Source: Clostridia bacterium | GTDB lineage: Bacteria > Bacillota > Clostridia > Oscillospirales > CAG-272 | DNA length: 64,000 nt | Assembly: GCA_017624905.1 (NCBI GenBank) | Contig: JAGAMD010000025.1 | Coordinates: 1 to 64,000, forward strand | Direction: 5' to 3' | In this document: positions 36,417 to 45,553 of the stretch, in pieces | Position numbering within the stretch: position 1 is the stretch's first letter | How the letters are laid out: each line of letters begins with the position of its first letter | Made by a program: the position numbers and the translations under genes | The notes under the pieces: model-generated | The model's database searches: none | Told to the model about the DNA's origin: nothing | The model's input: only the letters and a program-made list of their open reading frames with translations

Positions 36417-37734
36417 AATAGGCTTTGTTTCCTTAGGCTGTCCAAAAAATTTACTCGATACCGAGGTTATGCTTGCTCATCTTGTAAAAGAGGGCTACGA
36501 AATAACTCCGGAGGAGAGCGAGGCTGATATTGTTATAATTAACACCTGCTCATTTATAAATGATGCAAAGCAGGAGTCAATTGACAATATTCTTGATATA
36601 GCTTGGCTAAAGGAAAATGCCAACTTAAAGGGAATAATAGTAACAGGCTGTCTTGCCGAGCGTTATCGCGATGAAATTTTAACTGAATTTAGCGAGGTAG
36701 ACTGTGTTCTTGGAACAGGTAGTGTACACTCAATTGCAGATGCAGTTAAAAGAGTAGAGAGAGGCGAACGCTTTTCTGAGTACAAGGACAAAAACGAGGT
36801 AGCCTTAGGTGGAGACCGTGCGGTTTTAACCGAGGAAAAGAGCTTTGCTTATCTAAAGGTGAGTGAGGGCTGTGATAACCGTTGTACATATTGTGCTATT
36901 CCTTTAATCCGTGGTAAGTTCCGCTCTCGCCCAATGGACGAGCTGATTAGCGAGGCAAAGGACTTAGTTTCAATGGGCATAAAGGAAATAATCGTTATAG
37001 GACAGGACACAACCGCCTATGGTATTGACCTTTATGGCGAGTATAAGCTACCGGAGCTTCTTTCTCGCTTAGCTAAGGAAACAGATGTAAAATGGTTAAG
37101 AATTTTATATTGCTATCCGGATAAAATTACTCCCGAGCTGATAAACGAGTTTAAAACTAATGAAAAATTAGTAAAATATATAGACATTCCTATTCAGCAT
37201 ATAAGCGACAGAGTGCTTAAGCGTATGAACCGTAGAGGAGACGGTACACTTGTTCGCTCAGTTATGAAGGAGCTACGCAAAATTGAGGGAATAACAATCC
37301 GTTCAACAGCGATAGTTGGCTTCCCGGGTGAAACCGAAGACGACTTTACCGAGCTATGCGAGTTTATACGCGAGGTTAAGTTTGACCGCTTTGGTGCATT
37401 TGCTTATTCACGTGAGGAGGGCACACCTGCATACAATTTGCCTGACCAAATTGATGACCAAGAAAAGCAAAACAGACTTGACATCATTATGCGTGAACAG
37501 CTTGCTGTTACCGAGGAATTAAACGAAAAGAAAATAGGTAAGGAAATTACGGTTATTTGTCAAGACTACGACAAGGTTGCAGAAGCATACGTTGCAAGGA
37601 GCGAGGCTGACGCACCCGATATTGACGGAAATGTATTCTTTACTGCCAAGAAAAGACACCGTCCGGGTGATTTTGTAAAGGTAAAAATAGAAGAAGTAAT
37701 CGATGATTTCGATTTATATGCAAAGGAAATATAA
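36409..37734 (+). CDS. rimO: Ribosomal protein S12 methylthiotransferase
   Basis: 441 residues. The MTTase domain starts GFVSLGCPKNLLDTEVML with the first cluster Cys. The radical SAM motif CDNRCTYC is at residues 155-162 and the C-terminal TRAM domain ends in KVKIEEVIDDFDLYAKEI. The 'CPKN' and 'LLDTEVM' words separate RimO from MiaB. It begins with GTG at 36409 behind GAAAGGAG, inside the end of recX. It methylthiolates Asp of S12. Confidence 0.95.
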   Translation: MSKIGFVSLGCPKNLLDTEVMLAHLVKEGYEITPEESEADIVIINTCSFINDAKQESIDNILDIAWLKENANLKGIIVTGCLAERYRDEILTEFSEVDCVLGTGSVHSIADAVKRVERGERFSEYKDKNEVALGGDRAVLTEEKSFAYLKVSEGCDNRCTYCAIPLIRGKFRSRPMDELISEAKDLVSMGIKEIIVIGQDTTAYGIDLYGEYKLPELLSRLAKETDVKWLRILYCYPDKITPELINEFKTNEKLVKYIDIPIQHISDRVLKRMNRRGDGTLVRSVMKELRKIEGITIRSTAIVGFPGETEDDFTELCEFIREVKFDRFGAFAYSREEGTPAYNLPDQIDDQEKQNRLDIIMREQLAVTEELNEKKIGKEITVICQDYDKVAEAYVARSEADAPDIDGNVFFTAKKRHRPGDFVKVKIEEVIDDFDLYAKEI

Positions 37735-37792
37735 CGCACCCTGTGTACGATTTTTTGTAAAAACATCACCACGTGTGCGATTTTAAAAGAGA

Positions 37793-38413
37793 ATGAACGA
37801 ACAGAAATTACCAAGTGCAACACTTGAGTTGCCAAAAAATTATAAGCTCGGCCATACGGTCGATATGCAAACAAATAAAAAGCAATCGTTTTTAGTAAAT
37901 TTGATTGCTATACTCATAGGCGTAGCATTAGCTGTTCCTATGGCATTCTTAGTTCCGTTAGGTAGTCTATTTGATATGGGCGATCTTGATAAAAAAGCAA
38001 TTTTCTTATATATACTTAGATTTGCTGTTTTGCTTGTTGGTAGCTTTTTGTATATTATTTTGCACGAGCTAACACACGCACTTTTTATGAAAATATTCGG
38101 AGCTAAAAAAATTAAATTCGGCTTTACAGGTCTTTTTGCATATGCAGGAAGTGAGCATGAATATTTTAAAAAATGGCCATATATAATAATAGCACTTGCT
38201 CCATTGGTTGTTTTTGGAATTATTTTTGCTGTAATTTGCCCATTTATTTATACATCAAGTTGGTTTTGGATTGTTTATTTTTGGCAAATACAAAATATTT
38301 CAGGTGCAGCCGGAGATATATATGTTTCAATTAAGTTTTTAAAGGCGCCCAAGGACGCATACATAAAGGACGAGGGCACAATGATGAAGCTTTTTGTGCC
38401 AAAGTCTAATTAA
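37793..38413 (+). CDS. DUF3267 membrane metalloprotease-like protein
   Basis: 206 residues with four hydrophobic spans. The zinc-protease motif HELTHALFMKIFGA is at the second span, and GSEHEYFKKWPYIIIALAPLV carries the later conserved segment with Pro and a possible third ligand region. AGGDIY-like AAGDIYVSIKF near the end is typical of DUF3267. Function is unknown; the fold suggests site-2-protease relatives. The upstream 58 bp holds an imperfect repeat (GTGTACGATTTT and GTGTGCGATTTT) and no clear binding site. Confidence 0.75.
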   Translation: MNEQKLPSATLELPKNYKLGHTVDMQTNKKQSFLVNLIAILIGVALAVPMAFLVPLGSLFDMGDLDKKAIFLYILRFAVLLVGSFLYIILHELTHALFMKIFGAKKIKFGFTGLFAYAGSEHEYFKKWPYIIIALAPLVVFGIIFAVICPFIYTSSWFWIVYFWQIQNISGAAGDIYVSIKFLKAPKDAYIKDEGTMMKLFVPKSN

Positions 38414-38425
38414 TAGGAGGAAAGT

Positions 38426-39034
38426 ATGAAGTTAAACATACCCAATCAATTAACTATACTAAGGGTGCTTTTAGTCCCTGCATTTATTGCTTGCTTGCTT
38501 TATATACCAAATGCAATAGTGTGTGGCTTTGTAACCGCAGGAGTTTTCCTACTCACATCACTTACAGATATGCTTGACGGAAAAATTGCAAGAAAGTATA
38601 ATTTGGTTACCAACTTTGGTAAATTTATGGACCCACTAGCTGACAAATTTATGGTTTTTGCAGCTCTAATTACAATCACAGTTAAGCTGTTTTTATCAGT
38701 AGGCTCAACAAACGATAAGGTTTTAGCACACGTGATGCTTTGGACAACTATGGTAGTAGTTCTTCGTGAATTAGGTGTAACATCAATTAGAATGGTATGC
38801 TCAGGCACAGGTGCAGGAGTTATTGCAGCAAGCTTTTTCGGTAAGGCTAAAACAGTAATCCAAGTAATTGCAATCTCTGTTATTTTGATTGAATTTTCGC
38901 TAAATAAGGGCTTTGGATTGCCAACATATTGGATTGCGTCATATGTACTAATCGGGCTGATGGCGTTTATGACAGTGGCGTCGGGAATTGACTATCTTAA
39001 GAGTTATTGGAAGTACATCAACCCTAACCAATAA
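38426..39034 (+). CDS. pgsA: CDP-diacylglycerol-glycerol-3-phosphate 3-phosphatidyltransferase
   Basis: 202 residues with about five membrane helices. The CDP-alcohol phosphatidyltransferase motif is complete: D-G-x2-A-R-x8-G-x3-D-x3-D in DMLDGKIARKYNLVTNFGKF followed by MDPLADK. The start LNIPNQLTILRVLLVP is typical. PgsA makes phosphatidylglycerophosphate for phospholipids. GGAGG precedes the ATG, 12 bp after the DUF3267 gene, so the two are likely co-expressed. The two tandem structured elements follow its stop. Confidence 0.94.
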   Translation: MKLNIPNQLTILRVLLVPAFIACLLYIPNAIVCGFVTAGVFLLTSLTDMLDGKIARKYNLVTNFGKFMDPLADKFMVFAALITITVKLFLSVGSTNDKVLAHVMLWTTMVVVLRELGVTSIRMVCSGTGAGVIAASFFGKAKTVIQVIAISVILIEFSLNKGFGLPTYWIASYVLIGLMAFMTVASGIDYLKSYWKYINPNQ

Positions 39035-39270
39035 AAGAGACAGTCAAAACGGGCAAAACCGAAATCACAATTTTAAGCTAAGGGATTGTTTCTCCCAAGA
39101 AAATTGTCTTTATCAAAGAGCCCGTTCTCCCATAAAGAGAAATAAGGAAAAAAGAGGTCGATTGACCTCTTTTCTTTATGTGATTTCTATAAACGACCAA
39201 GCCCTCTACCGTACGCAAGTACGCCGACGTTGGCTTGCTCGTTCATTTTTTCTCCGCCTTGATGCCTCTT
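39035..39270 (+). repeat. Intergenic structured element, copy C1
   Basis: Outer stem: AAGAGACAGTCAAAACGG (from 39035) with CCGCCTTGATGCCTCTT (to 39270), mostly paired. The inner stem is GAAATCACA with TGTGATTTC. The internal hairpin is GAGGT-CGATTG-ACCTC after AAATAAGG, then a T-rich stretch. The distal hairpin cap is CGTAC (39210-39214) with GTACG (39219-39223) around GCAA, then CCGACG; the base AACGACCAAG pairs with CTTGCTCGTT. Copy C2 begins five bases later. Confidence 0.82.
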
Positions 39271-39275
39271 TGGAG

Positions 39276-39540
39276 AGAATGCGAGATAGGTGTGAAACCA
39301 AAATCGCAATATCTAAAGAAAATAACAACCTTTATGGGAGGCACTTGCCTCCCTATTTTGTTTTTCTTAATAAGGAAAAAACACGCCAAAAGCGTGTTTT
39401 GTTTCAATGCGATTTTTATGCACGATTGACCCACGGGGTCCCCGTTAAAATCTGTCAAGATTTTTGGGGAAAGGGTATGCCGTACGCAAGTACGCCGACG
39501 TGTACGCACTCGTCCATTTTCCCTACCTCCTCGTCCTTCT
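39276..39540 (+). repeat. Intergenic structured element, copy C2
   Basis: Tandem with C1. The outer stem AGAATGCGAG pairs loosely with CTCGTCCTTCT. The inner stem is AAAATCGCA with TGCGATTTT. The internal hairpin is CACGC-CAAAA-GCGTG after TTAATAAGG. The distal cap is CGTAC (39481-39485) and GTACG (39490-39494), then CCGACG. The extra module 39443-39478 (AAAATCT/AGATTTT, then GGGGAA) is shared with copy A. Bases 39541-39654 after it hold only a small AGCGTAACGCT palindrome. Confidence 0.8.
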
Positions 39541-39654
39541 AAGCGTAACGCTAAAAATTGCCTCCACACTCGTCGATTTTTATACGCTGAGGATAGAGAA
39601 GAGCAGATGATATGCTTATAATTTTGTTTGTGCATACTGTCAGTAAATAGTTAG

Positions 39655-39690
39655 ATAAAAAAGGAAAAGCGTACACGTGGTACGCTTTTC
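39655..39690 (-). terminator. Terminator of the large lipoprotein gene
   Basis: GAAAAGCGTAC (39664-39674) pairs with GTACGCTTTTC (39680-39690). On the minus strand it is followed by CTTTTTTATC. It lies 10 bp from the stop codon. Confidence 0.9.
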
Positions 39691-39700
39691 TTCTATTTTA

Positions 39701-42700
39701 TTAACCGTTATAAGAAATAACAATTGCTCCACAGTCCGGAACAGCATCTACATAAACGTAGCCGTTTTCTACTGAGAAGTAAACAGCCTCGCCGTTTTGT
39801 GTAGCTGTGATATTTTCAGCTGTCCAAGAGTCGTCTATGTCAACCTTGATTGTTAGAGCGTGGTTGAACATATAGTCATCTAGAGTATCAGTGAGTGATA
39901 GCTCAATTTGTGTATCTGTGCGAGATACTGTTGTAAGTGTTGCACTTAGTTGCTCCTTCATATATTGAACAAGCTCAGTGTATGATGCAACCCAAACACC
40001 TGTTTGGTGTAGGTATGTGAACTTAGAGTTTGTTGAAGTATATGATGACCAAATATAGCCAGGATTTGAGAATTCAGGCAAGATACCGTGTAGACATTCA
40101 ACTGTCATACCGCCAACTGAAAGAATATCATTGATTCCCTTTTCGTAAGTTCCGAGAGCAACGTGGTTTAGCTTATACTCACCGTTGTTGTCCGCTTGGA
40201 ATGTGTATACACCATCTGAGCAAGAATATGAGCCAACCTCAACCCACTCAAAGTATGAGTCTGTTACATTACCATTCTCATCACGTGTTTCAACATATCT
40301 GTAAGTACCCTCTGTTTCGCCTGTATCAGCCAAACGGTTTACATCCTTATTATATACATAGTTGATCTTTGTATCGCTCAATGCAACATAGTAGTATAAT
40401 CCGTCAGGAGATTTAAGTAGTGCGTGAGTACCACCCTTTTCGTTGAAGGTATATGAGCCGGATGCGTAGTCATATCCACCATCTGTTTCCTCATAGATAG
40501 GCTTTTCAAGAGTTTCCCAAACGAGATTGCCGTTTTCGTCAACTGCTTGCTCGCCTGTTTCCTCATCGATTACAGGAGATTGTGTTACCATCTTATACTT
40601 GGTTAGAACAGAGCCGTCATCCTTCTTAACGAACACAAATGGACCTGCATTTTGGTCGTTCTTTGAGATGTATGAGTTCATATTACCCCAAGCACGTCTT
40701 GTTGATACCCAAACAAGCTCGCCTACTTTGTTTGTAGATTGTGTAAAGATAACCTCACCTGTCTCTTCATCAACTGTGATATTACCAACAAGTGGGTTTT
40801 GTCCCTTACCGTTTGATCTTAATTCATCAATGATAGTGTAGAAGTATAATGAGTTACCACCGTTACGAGCACTACCCATCAAGCTTGTTACATACTCGGA
40901 TGTACCAACTGATGTAGCACCGTTAGGTGTAGCAAAGCCAAGAATTCTTTGACCTGCAAACTTGCTCATAAACCAATAGTGAGCGTTATGAACGTCGCCG
41001 AGAAGTGAGTTCTCTGAAATAGCACCGGAGTAGTAGCCACCGTGGTTATATGAGTGTGAGCCGAGGTCAAGTGCACCGGATGCAAAGTAGCCCTCCCACT
41101 CCTTAACGTAAACGTCTGAATAGCATACTGAAAGAACTGCGGTAGCCTTCCAACCATATTTTTGAAGCTTTGGAATAATCCATTCATATGTTGAGAGATA
41201 GTTACCATCGTCAAGTGTTTGTGCCCACGCAGCAGGAGCATTGTGGAAGTATGTTGTGATAGTAGCATCTTCAAGCTCGTTATAATAGTTAGTTGTTCTC
41301 TTAGCATCACAGTTTTGGCAGGATGATTCCTTTGTTCCTGCTTCTTTGCCGGATGCAGCAGTAGCAACTACATAGTCGCTCCAGTAGTGACCATAAGAGT
41401 CAGTTGCGTCTGTTACTGTTCTAAAGCCACAGCCGTAGCACTCTTGGATTGTGTAGCCTGCCTCTGTACAAGTAGGAGCAACAACCTCTACGTCCTTAAA
41501 TGAGTTATGAGGACAGCCGTCGTATCTTGAAACGCCAACTGCTTGCTCAATAGCTGTATAAGGAACAAACTCGTAAATTTTGCTTAGATAAGCTTGAGCC
41601 TCTGAATCAACAACAAGCTTTAAGCCGGTTGTGAATTTTTCAATTTCAACTGTAAAGATAACTCTCTTTGCACCGTCAATCTCAACAAGCTCACCGCCAT
41701 CGGTGAATGAAACATTTCCGCCACCGACAGTAACCTTGTATGTATTTACAAGAACCCATTCGCCATTTTCATCTGCGGAGTAAATGGAGAATTGCTTGTT
41801 TGAATCAGGAGCGATTGAGAATTGAGCTGCTGTTACAAATTTTTCTTCAGGGAAGGTAAGTGAGGCATAAACCTCGTCAACTAAGCCTTGAACCTTTTCA
41901 CGCCAGTTTGTATACCACTCTGTTGATTGAGAGCCGTCAATAAGTGCGTCAGCACCTGATGCGTATGCGTTATACTTACCGGATGATGCAATTGTTGAGG
42001 AGCTGATAAGGTCAGCTGTTACACGCTCGGTTGAGCTTGTAGCTGCCATAATTTCAACCTCGTAAATCATAGCCGGTGAGAAACGTGTTGAGTGTGAAAC
42101 CTCAAGACGAAGAGCACTTGTGTTTACAGGAGTGTCAAACTCGTAAACAACAGAGCCCGCAATACCGGATGGAGATGCGTTCTTGTCGGAGATAACACCA
42201 ACAGAAACCCATTCATCATTGATAAGTGCTTGTAAATCATAGGAAACGTAGCAGTCATCGCCAAGCTCCCAAGCGGTGTAGTATGGTAAAAGAACCTTAA
42301 CCATACCGATATCGTATGCTTCTTTGAATACAAAGTCTAGGTAGTCGCCATCGAATCTTGCACCGTCAGCAAGAGTATCAGCACACCAGAAGGTTGTTGA
42401 TGAACCGTCGTTTACCTTGTTTGCTGTACATACTGTGTAGTATGATGAAGCAGAAACACCGGCAAATTTAGCGATATCAACGAATGAAGCATTTACATAA
42501 GAGCCACCGGTGTATTTATAGTTACCGATTTCAAGATCGTATAGAATGCCATCAAGCTCAGCAAGTGATGGGATAGAGAATACTTGAGAGCCACCACATA
42601 CTGTACAGATTTTAGCCTCTTGACCGCCAACATATTTCGTTGGAGGGATTAGTGTTACAAAGCTGGTACCATATGTATGGTTACCTGTTGCATAAACCTT

Positions 42701-43276
42701 TGAGTGGATTCTTTCATAATCACAGCCCTCGTTAGAGCAGGTAACACGTGTATAACCATCCTCTGCACAGGTTGCTTCAATTACCTCTGTAACCTCATTG
42801 TGACCGAATTTTTTAACTACTGTGAATGAGGTAAGACCACATTTTACACACTTTGTGTATAGCTTGCCATCCTTTTCACAGGTAGCCGGTGTTGATTTTT
42901 CCGGTAGTGGAATTGTTTCCTCGTGTGTACAGCCTGAGCCACCACCTGCAAACCATGCAGTAAGTGTTACATCAGCTGTAACTGTGCCTGTTTCAAAATT
43001 CCATCTTGATGTAGAGCTCTTGCCTGAGTACCAACCGGAGAAGATTTTGCCTTCAGAGGTTGGAGCAGGGGGCTCCGGAATTTTATCGCCCTCTTTAACT
43101 GTTATTGCTGATTCACCTGTAAAGGTAGCACCCTCAGGCACAACAAATGTAACAGTGTATGTAGGACGGCCGTCATCAGTGTTGTCTCCACCTCCGTCAC
43201 CAAAGCACGATGTAAGTGCAAGTGAGGAGAACAGACAAATAACGGCTAAAAGAAGAATAAGTAATTTCCTTTTCAT
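39701..43276 (-). CDS. Large surface lipoprotein with deacetylase-type domain
   Basis: 1191 residues. Signal and lipobox TSC (Cys about residue 24). Residues 35-115 carry an InlB B-repeat-like beta domain ending in FSGWYSGKSSTSRW. Cys-rich blocks of the form ATCEKDGKLYTKCVKCG, ATCAEDGYTRVTC and PTCTEAGYTIQECYGCG follow. Two discoidin-like modules lie at about 250-400 and 420-570. A NodB-type deacetylase region has TLDDGNYL and GSHSYNHGG from about residue 670. A beta tail ends the protein. It probably acts on or binds extracellular glycan. AAGGAG precedes the ATG. The neighbour at 43371 shares signal, InlB and Cys blocks. Confidence 0.75.
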   Translation of the reverse strand: MKRKLLILLLAVICLFSSLALTSCFGDGGGDNTDDGRPTYTVTFVVPEGATFTGESAITVKEGDKIPEPPAPTSEGKIFSGWYSGKSSTSRWNFETGTVTADVTLTAWFAGGGSGCTHEETIPLPEKSTPATCEKDGKLYTKCVKCGLTSFTVVKKFGHNEVTEVIEATCAEDGYTRVTCSNEGCDYERIHSKVYATGNHTYGTSFVTLIPPTKYVGGQEAKICTVCGGSQVFSIPSLAELDGILYDLEIGNYKYTGGSYVNASFVDIAKFAGVSASSYYTVCTANKVNDGSSTTFWCADTLADGARFDGDYLDFVFKEAYDIGMVKVLLPYYTAWELGDDCYVSYDLQALINDEWVSVGVISDKNASPSGIAGSVVYEFDTPVNTSALRLEVSHSTRFSPAMIYEVEIMAATSSTERVTADLISSSTIASSGKYNAYASGADALIDGSQSTEWYTNWREKVQGLVDEVYASLTFPEEKFVTAAQFSIAPDSNKQFSIYSADENGEWVLVNTYKVTVGGGNVSFTDGGELVEIDGAKRVIFTVEIEKFTTGLKLVVDSEAQAYLSKIYEFVPYTAIEQAVGVSRYDGCPHNSFKDVEVVAPTCTEAGYTIQECYGCGFRTVTDATDSYGHYWSDYVVATAASGKEAGTKESSCQNCDAKRTTNYYNELEDATITTYFHNAPAAWAQTLDDGNYLSTYEWIIPKLQKYGWKATAVLSVCYSDVYVKEWEGYFASGALDLGSHSYNHGGYYSGAISENSLLGDVHNAHYWFMSKFAGQRILGFATPNGATSVGTSEYVTSLMGSARNGGNSLYFYTIIDELRSNGKGQNPLVGNITVDEETGEVIFTQSTNKVGELVWVSTRRAWGNMNSYISKNDQNAGPFVFVKKDDGSVLTKYKMVTQSPVIDEETGEQAVDENGNLVWETLEKPIYEETDGGYDYASGSYTFNEKGGTHALLKSPDGLYYYVALSDTKINYVYNKDVNRLADTGETEGTYRYVETRDENGNVTDSYFEWVEVGSYSCSDGVYTFQADNNGEYKLNHVALGTYEKGINDILSVGGMTVECLHGILPEFSNPGYIWSSYTSTNSKFTYLHQTGVWVASYTELVQYMKEQLSATLTTVSRTDTQIELSLTDTLDDYMFNHALTIKVDIDDSWTAENITATQNGEAVYFSVENGYVYVDAVPDCGAIVISYNG

Positions 43277-43321
43277 TTTTTCTCCTTGTTCTACAATAAA
43301 TATTGTAAGTTGCGTATGATT

Positions 43322-43360
43322 TAGTTAAAAATGTTCCCCCGAAAGATATTTCGAGGGAAC
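43322..43360 (-). terminator. Terminator between the two surface lipoprotein genes
   Basis: GTTCCCCCGAAA (43333-43344) pairs with TTTCGAGGGAAC (43349-43360). On the minus strand it runs into ATTTTTAAC. It separates the upstream 420-residue gene from the 1191-residue gene. Confidence 0.8.
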
Positions 43361-43370
43361 AGATTTAATC

Positions 43371-44585
43371 TTATTTGTTGATTACAAGTGCAGCAACCTC
43401 GCTCCAGTAGTCTGAACCATTGGATGGGTTTTCCATATATACTACAATCTTTGTAATTTCTTGCTCTACTATAAATGCCTTTGTTGCACCAAATGCACCA
43501 ATACCGAGAGCCTTCTCTGTACCGTCTGAGTAAGTAACTGTTACTGTGTAAGCAGCACGACCTTGACCTGCTACAACGACCATGTCAACATAAACAGGCT
43601 CTTTTGCGTTAAGAGTAATTGTCATAGCGCCTGTACCCTTACCGGCGATGTTTGTATCTGTGAAGTTACCATCGATAAGAGATGAGCCCTTGTCACCGCC
43701 CCAGCAGTCGCCGTCAACGATAGGTGTGTTGAAGGAGTCGAAGGAGATGTTCTTTAGTGGGTCTGTATCTACGTCATCACATTCTGTGCAAGTACGTGTT
43801 CTAACAACTGAACCGCTTTCGCTAACTGTTGTTTCGTAGTCACCGTATGAGTGGCCAAGAGCCTCTTGTGTTATGTTGTACTCTGTATGACCACAGATAC
43901 CACATTGTCTTGTTGTTTGAGCTGGAGTTGTACATGTAGCCTCAGCTGATTCTTGCCATGCATTCCATTGGTGGTTTTCTGTACCGTCGTTACAGTAAAC
44001 GATTCTTTCCCACTTTGGAACAAGAACTAAGTCGCCCTCAACCTTTGTTGAAGCTGTAACTGTTTGCTTTGTTGCGCTGTCTTGCCAACCGTTAAACTTG
44101 AAGCCTTCCTTTGAAGCGGTAGGGAAGGTTTGAAGAACTGTTGAAATTCTGTTACCAACAACAACATCATAGAGTGTCTTAGCGTTTGGATCGTCGAATG
44201 TTTCGCCGGAAGCGAGTGTAAATTCAACAGCAGCAAGCTCGCCAGCTGCCTCCCAAAGAGCTACGATATCCATATCGTAATCTTCAGCTTCTGTCTTTCT
44301 GTCTATTGGATATCTGTCGTTTCCATCCTCAAACCAGCCAAGGAAAGTGTAGCCCGGTCTTGTAGGTGTAGGAAGCTTACCGATTTTTTCACCGATAACA
44401 ACCTGCATCTCATCAGATGTACCCTCAGGTAGCTCACCACCGTTAGGGTCGAGATATAGTGTAACTTTGTTAGCGTCGTCTTCACTGTTGTTCTTGTTTC
44501 CAAAGTTGAAGCAAGAAGCAAATGAGAGCACCATAAGAGCTGTCAAAGCCATACTAATGATTTTGATTAATGTGCTTTTTTTCAT
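43371..44585 (-). CDS. Surface lipoprotein with InlB B-repeats and discoidin-like domain
   Basis: 404 residues from the ATG at 44585, which follows AAAGGA; the frame extends to 44633 without a site. Lipobox ASC is at about residue 24. Two InlB B-repeat-like units end in YTFLGWFEDGNDRYPIDRKT and FKFNGWQDSATKQTV. A Cys block (ATCTTPAQTTRQCGICG, then TRTCTECDDVD) leads to a C-terminal discoidin/carbohydrate-binding-like domain (LIDGNFTDTNIAG). It is likely a surface adhesin or glycan-binding protein. Its own promoter is at 44648-44676. Confidence 0.72.
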   Translation of the reverse strand: MKKSTLIKIISMALTALMVLSFASCFNFGNKNNSEDDANKVTLYLDPNGGELPEGTSDEMQVVIGEKIGKLPTPTRPGYTFLGWFEDGNDRYPIDRKTEAEDYDMDIVALWEAAGELAAVEFTLASGETFDDPNAKTLYDVVVGNRISTVLQTFPTASKEGFKFNGWQDSATKQTVTASTKVEGDLVLVPKWERIVYCNDGTENHQWNAWQESAEATCTTPAQTTRQCGICGHTEYNITQEALGHSYGDYETTVSESGSVVRTRTCTECDDVDTDPLKNISFDSFNTPIVDGDCWGGDKGSSLIDGNFTDTNIAGKGTGAMTITLNAKEPVYVDMVVVAGQGRAAYTVTVTYSDGTEKALGIGAFGATKAFIVEQEITKIVVYMENPSNGSDYWSEVAALVINK

Positions 44586-44647
44586 TTTGTTTTTCCTTTC
44601 AGAGCAATAAAATATTAGTGCACGTGTGTGCAACTCTTTGCGTTATA

Positions 44648-44676
44648 ATTATAGCATTTTAAAAAAATAATGTAAA
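44648..44676 (-). promoter_or_regulatory. Promoter of the surface lipoprotein pair
   Basis: On the minus strand TTTACA (44676-44671), 17 bp, TATAAT (44653-44648). The start codon at 44585 is about 60 bp downstream. Confidence 0.7.
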
Positions 44677-44727
44677 TAGATTAATTGTTAAATTGGCTTT
44701 TTCTACCTTTTGCACAAAAATTCGCTG

Positions 44728-44765
44728 AAAAAAAGAAAATGCACAAGGTCAATTTTGTGCATTTT
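44728..44765 (-). terminator. Terminator of the DUF4886 gene
   Basis: AAAATGCACAA (44736-44746) pairs perfectly with TTGTGCATTTT (44755-44765). On the minus strand it is followed by CTTTTTTTCAG. Confidence 0.85.
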
Positions 44766-44832
44766 CACAATAATATTATATTAATAATTATAAAACTAAT
44801 AAGAAAGAAAAATTGACACCAAAACTCAAAAA

Positions 44833-45552
44833 TTACTGTCCTAAAAGAGATTTTTTCGCAACCTCTTTTAGCTTTTTGTTAATTTCTTTATCTGTGTTTT
44901 CCGGCTCATAGGTAACGTTTAGTGGACTATCGCCCGAGAAAAAGCCATACATAACAAGACCGGCTAGGTATCTGCCGTAGTCAAGAGAGAGGTGAAATCC
45001 GTCGCGATTGATATTTCTTTCACCTTGAAATTCAGGCAAATCACGAGCCAACTCAATAGCCTCGCCGTTTGGAATAACTCTTAAGCTGTGCTTGCCCGCA
45101 AGCTGGTTAGATGCTTCAATGATAGCGTTAATCATTGTTTTTCTGTTGTTGTCGTAGTTTGCAAAGCCACCGTGAGTGCTGTTATCATCATAAGCCCAAG
45201 TGCGATGGAAAACAATCTCGGCTTTTGGGCATTGCTCCTTTAAAAACTCTAAAATGTTAGTGAGATAAGGCTCGTATGTTTCTGCTATGCCGGAGTCTTG
45301 GCTCACCTGCTGAACGGTGATATAGTCCCATTTTTTCTTAGTAACTGCCTCATTTATAGATATCATTTTAAGCAGTCTGCCGTTCTTTTGCCACTCGTAG
45401 TCAGCACTTTCGTTTACAATATTGCTCCAATGTCTTTCAAGGGAGCAGCCACCGATATATAGATTACGAACATACATTTTTCCATCGGAAATTTGATGTA
45501 GATATCTCGTTGCGTCCTCCGAAAAGCTGTTTCCTATACATAAAATGTTCAT
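44833..45552 (-). CDS. DUF4886 family SGNH-like protein
   Basis: 239 residues. The start MNILCIGNSFSEDATRYLHQ has the GNSFS block that stands for the GDS nucleophile of SGNH hydrolases. IVFHRTWAYDDNSTHGG and DGFHLSLDYGRYLAGLV, with the Asp-His pair near the C-terminus, complete the fold. The family probably includes carbohydrate esterases. There is no signal peptide. It starts 1 bp after the stop of the radical SAM gene, so the two form an operon, although their roles are not obviously linked. Confidence 0.78.
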   Translation of the reverse strand: MNILCIGNSFSEDATRYLHQISDGKMYVRNLYIGGCSLERHWSNIVNESADYEWQKNGRLLKMISINEAVTKKKWDYITVQQVSQDSGIAETYEPYLTNILEFLKEQCPKAEIVFHRTWAYDDNSTHGGFANYDNNRKTMINAIIEASNQLAGKHSLRVIPNGEAIELARDLPEFQGERNINRDGFHLSLDYGRYLAGLVMYGFFSGDSPLNVTYEPENTDKEINKKLKEVAKKSLLGQ

Positions 45553-45553
45553 T

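Noticed and set aside
37735..37792. GTGTACGATTTT repeat before the DUF3267 gene as part of the element family.
   Set aside because: It shares only the word GTAC; no stems or flanking words of the family are present.
39542..39988. Open frame at 38988-39542 overlapping pgsA and elements C1-C2.
   Set aside because: It starts inside pgsA, has no binding site and its sequence is explained by the two structured elements.
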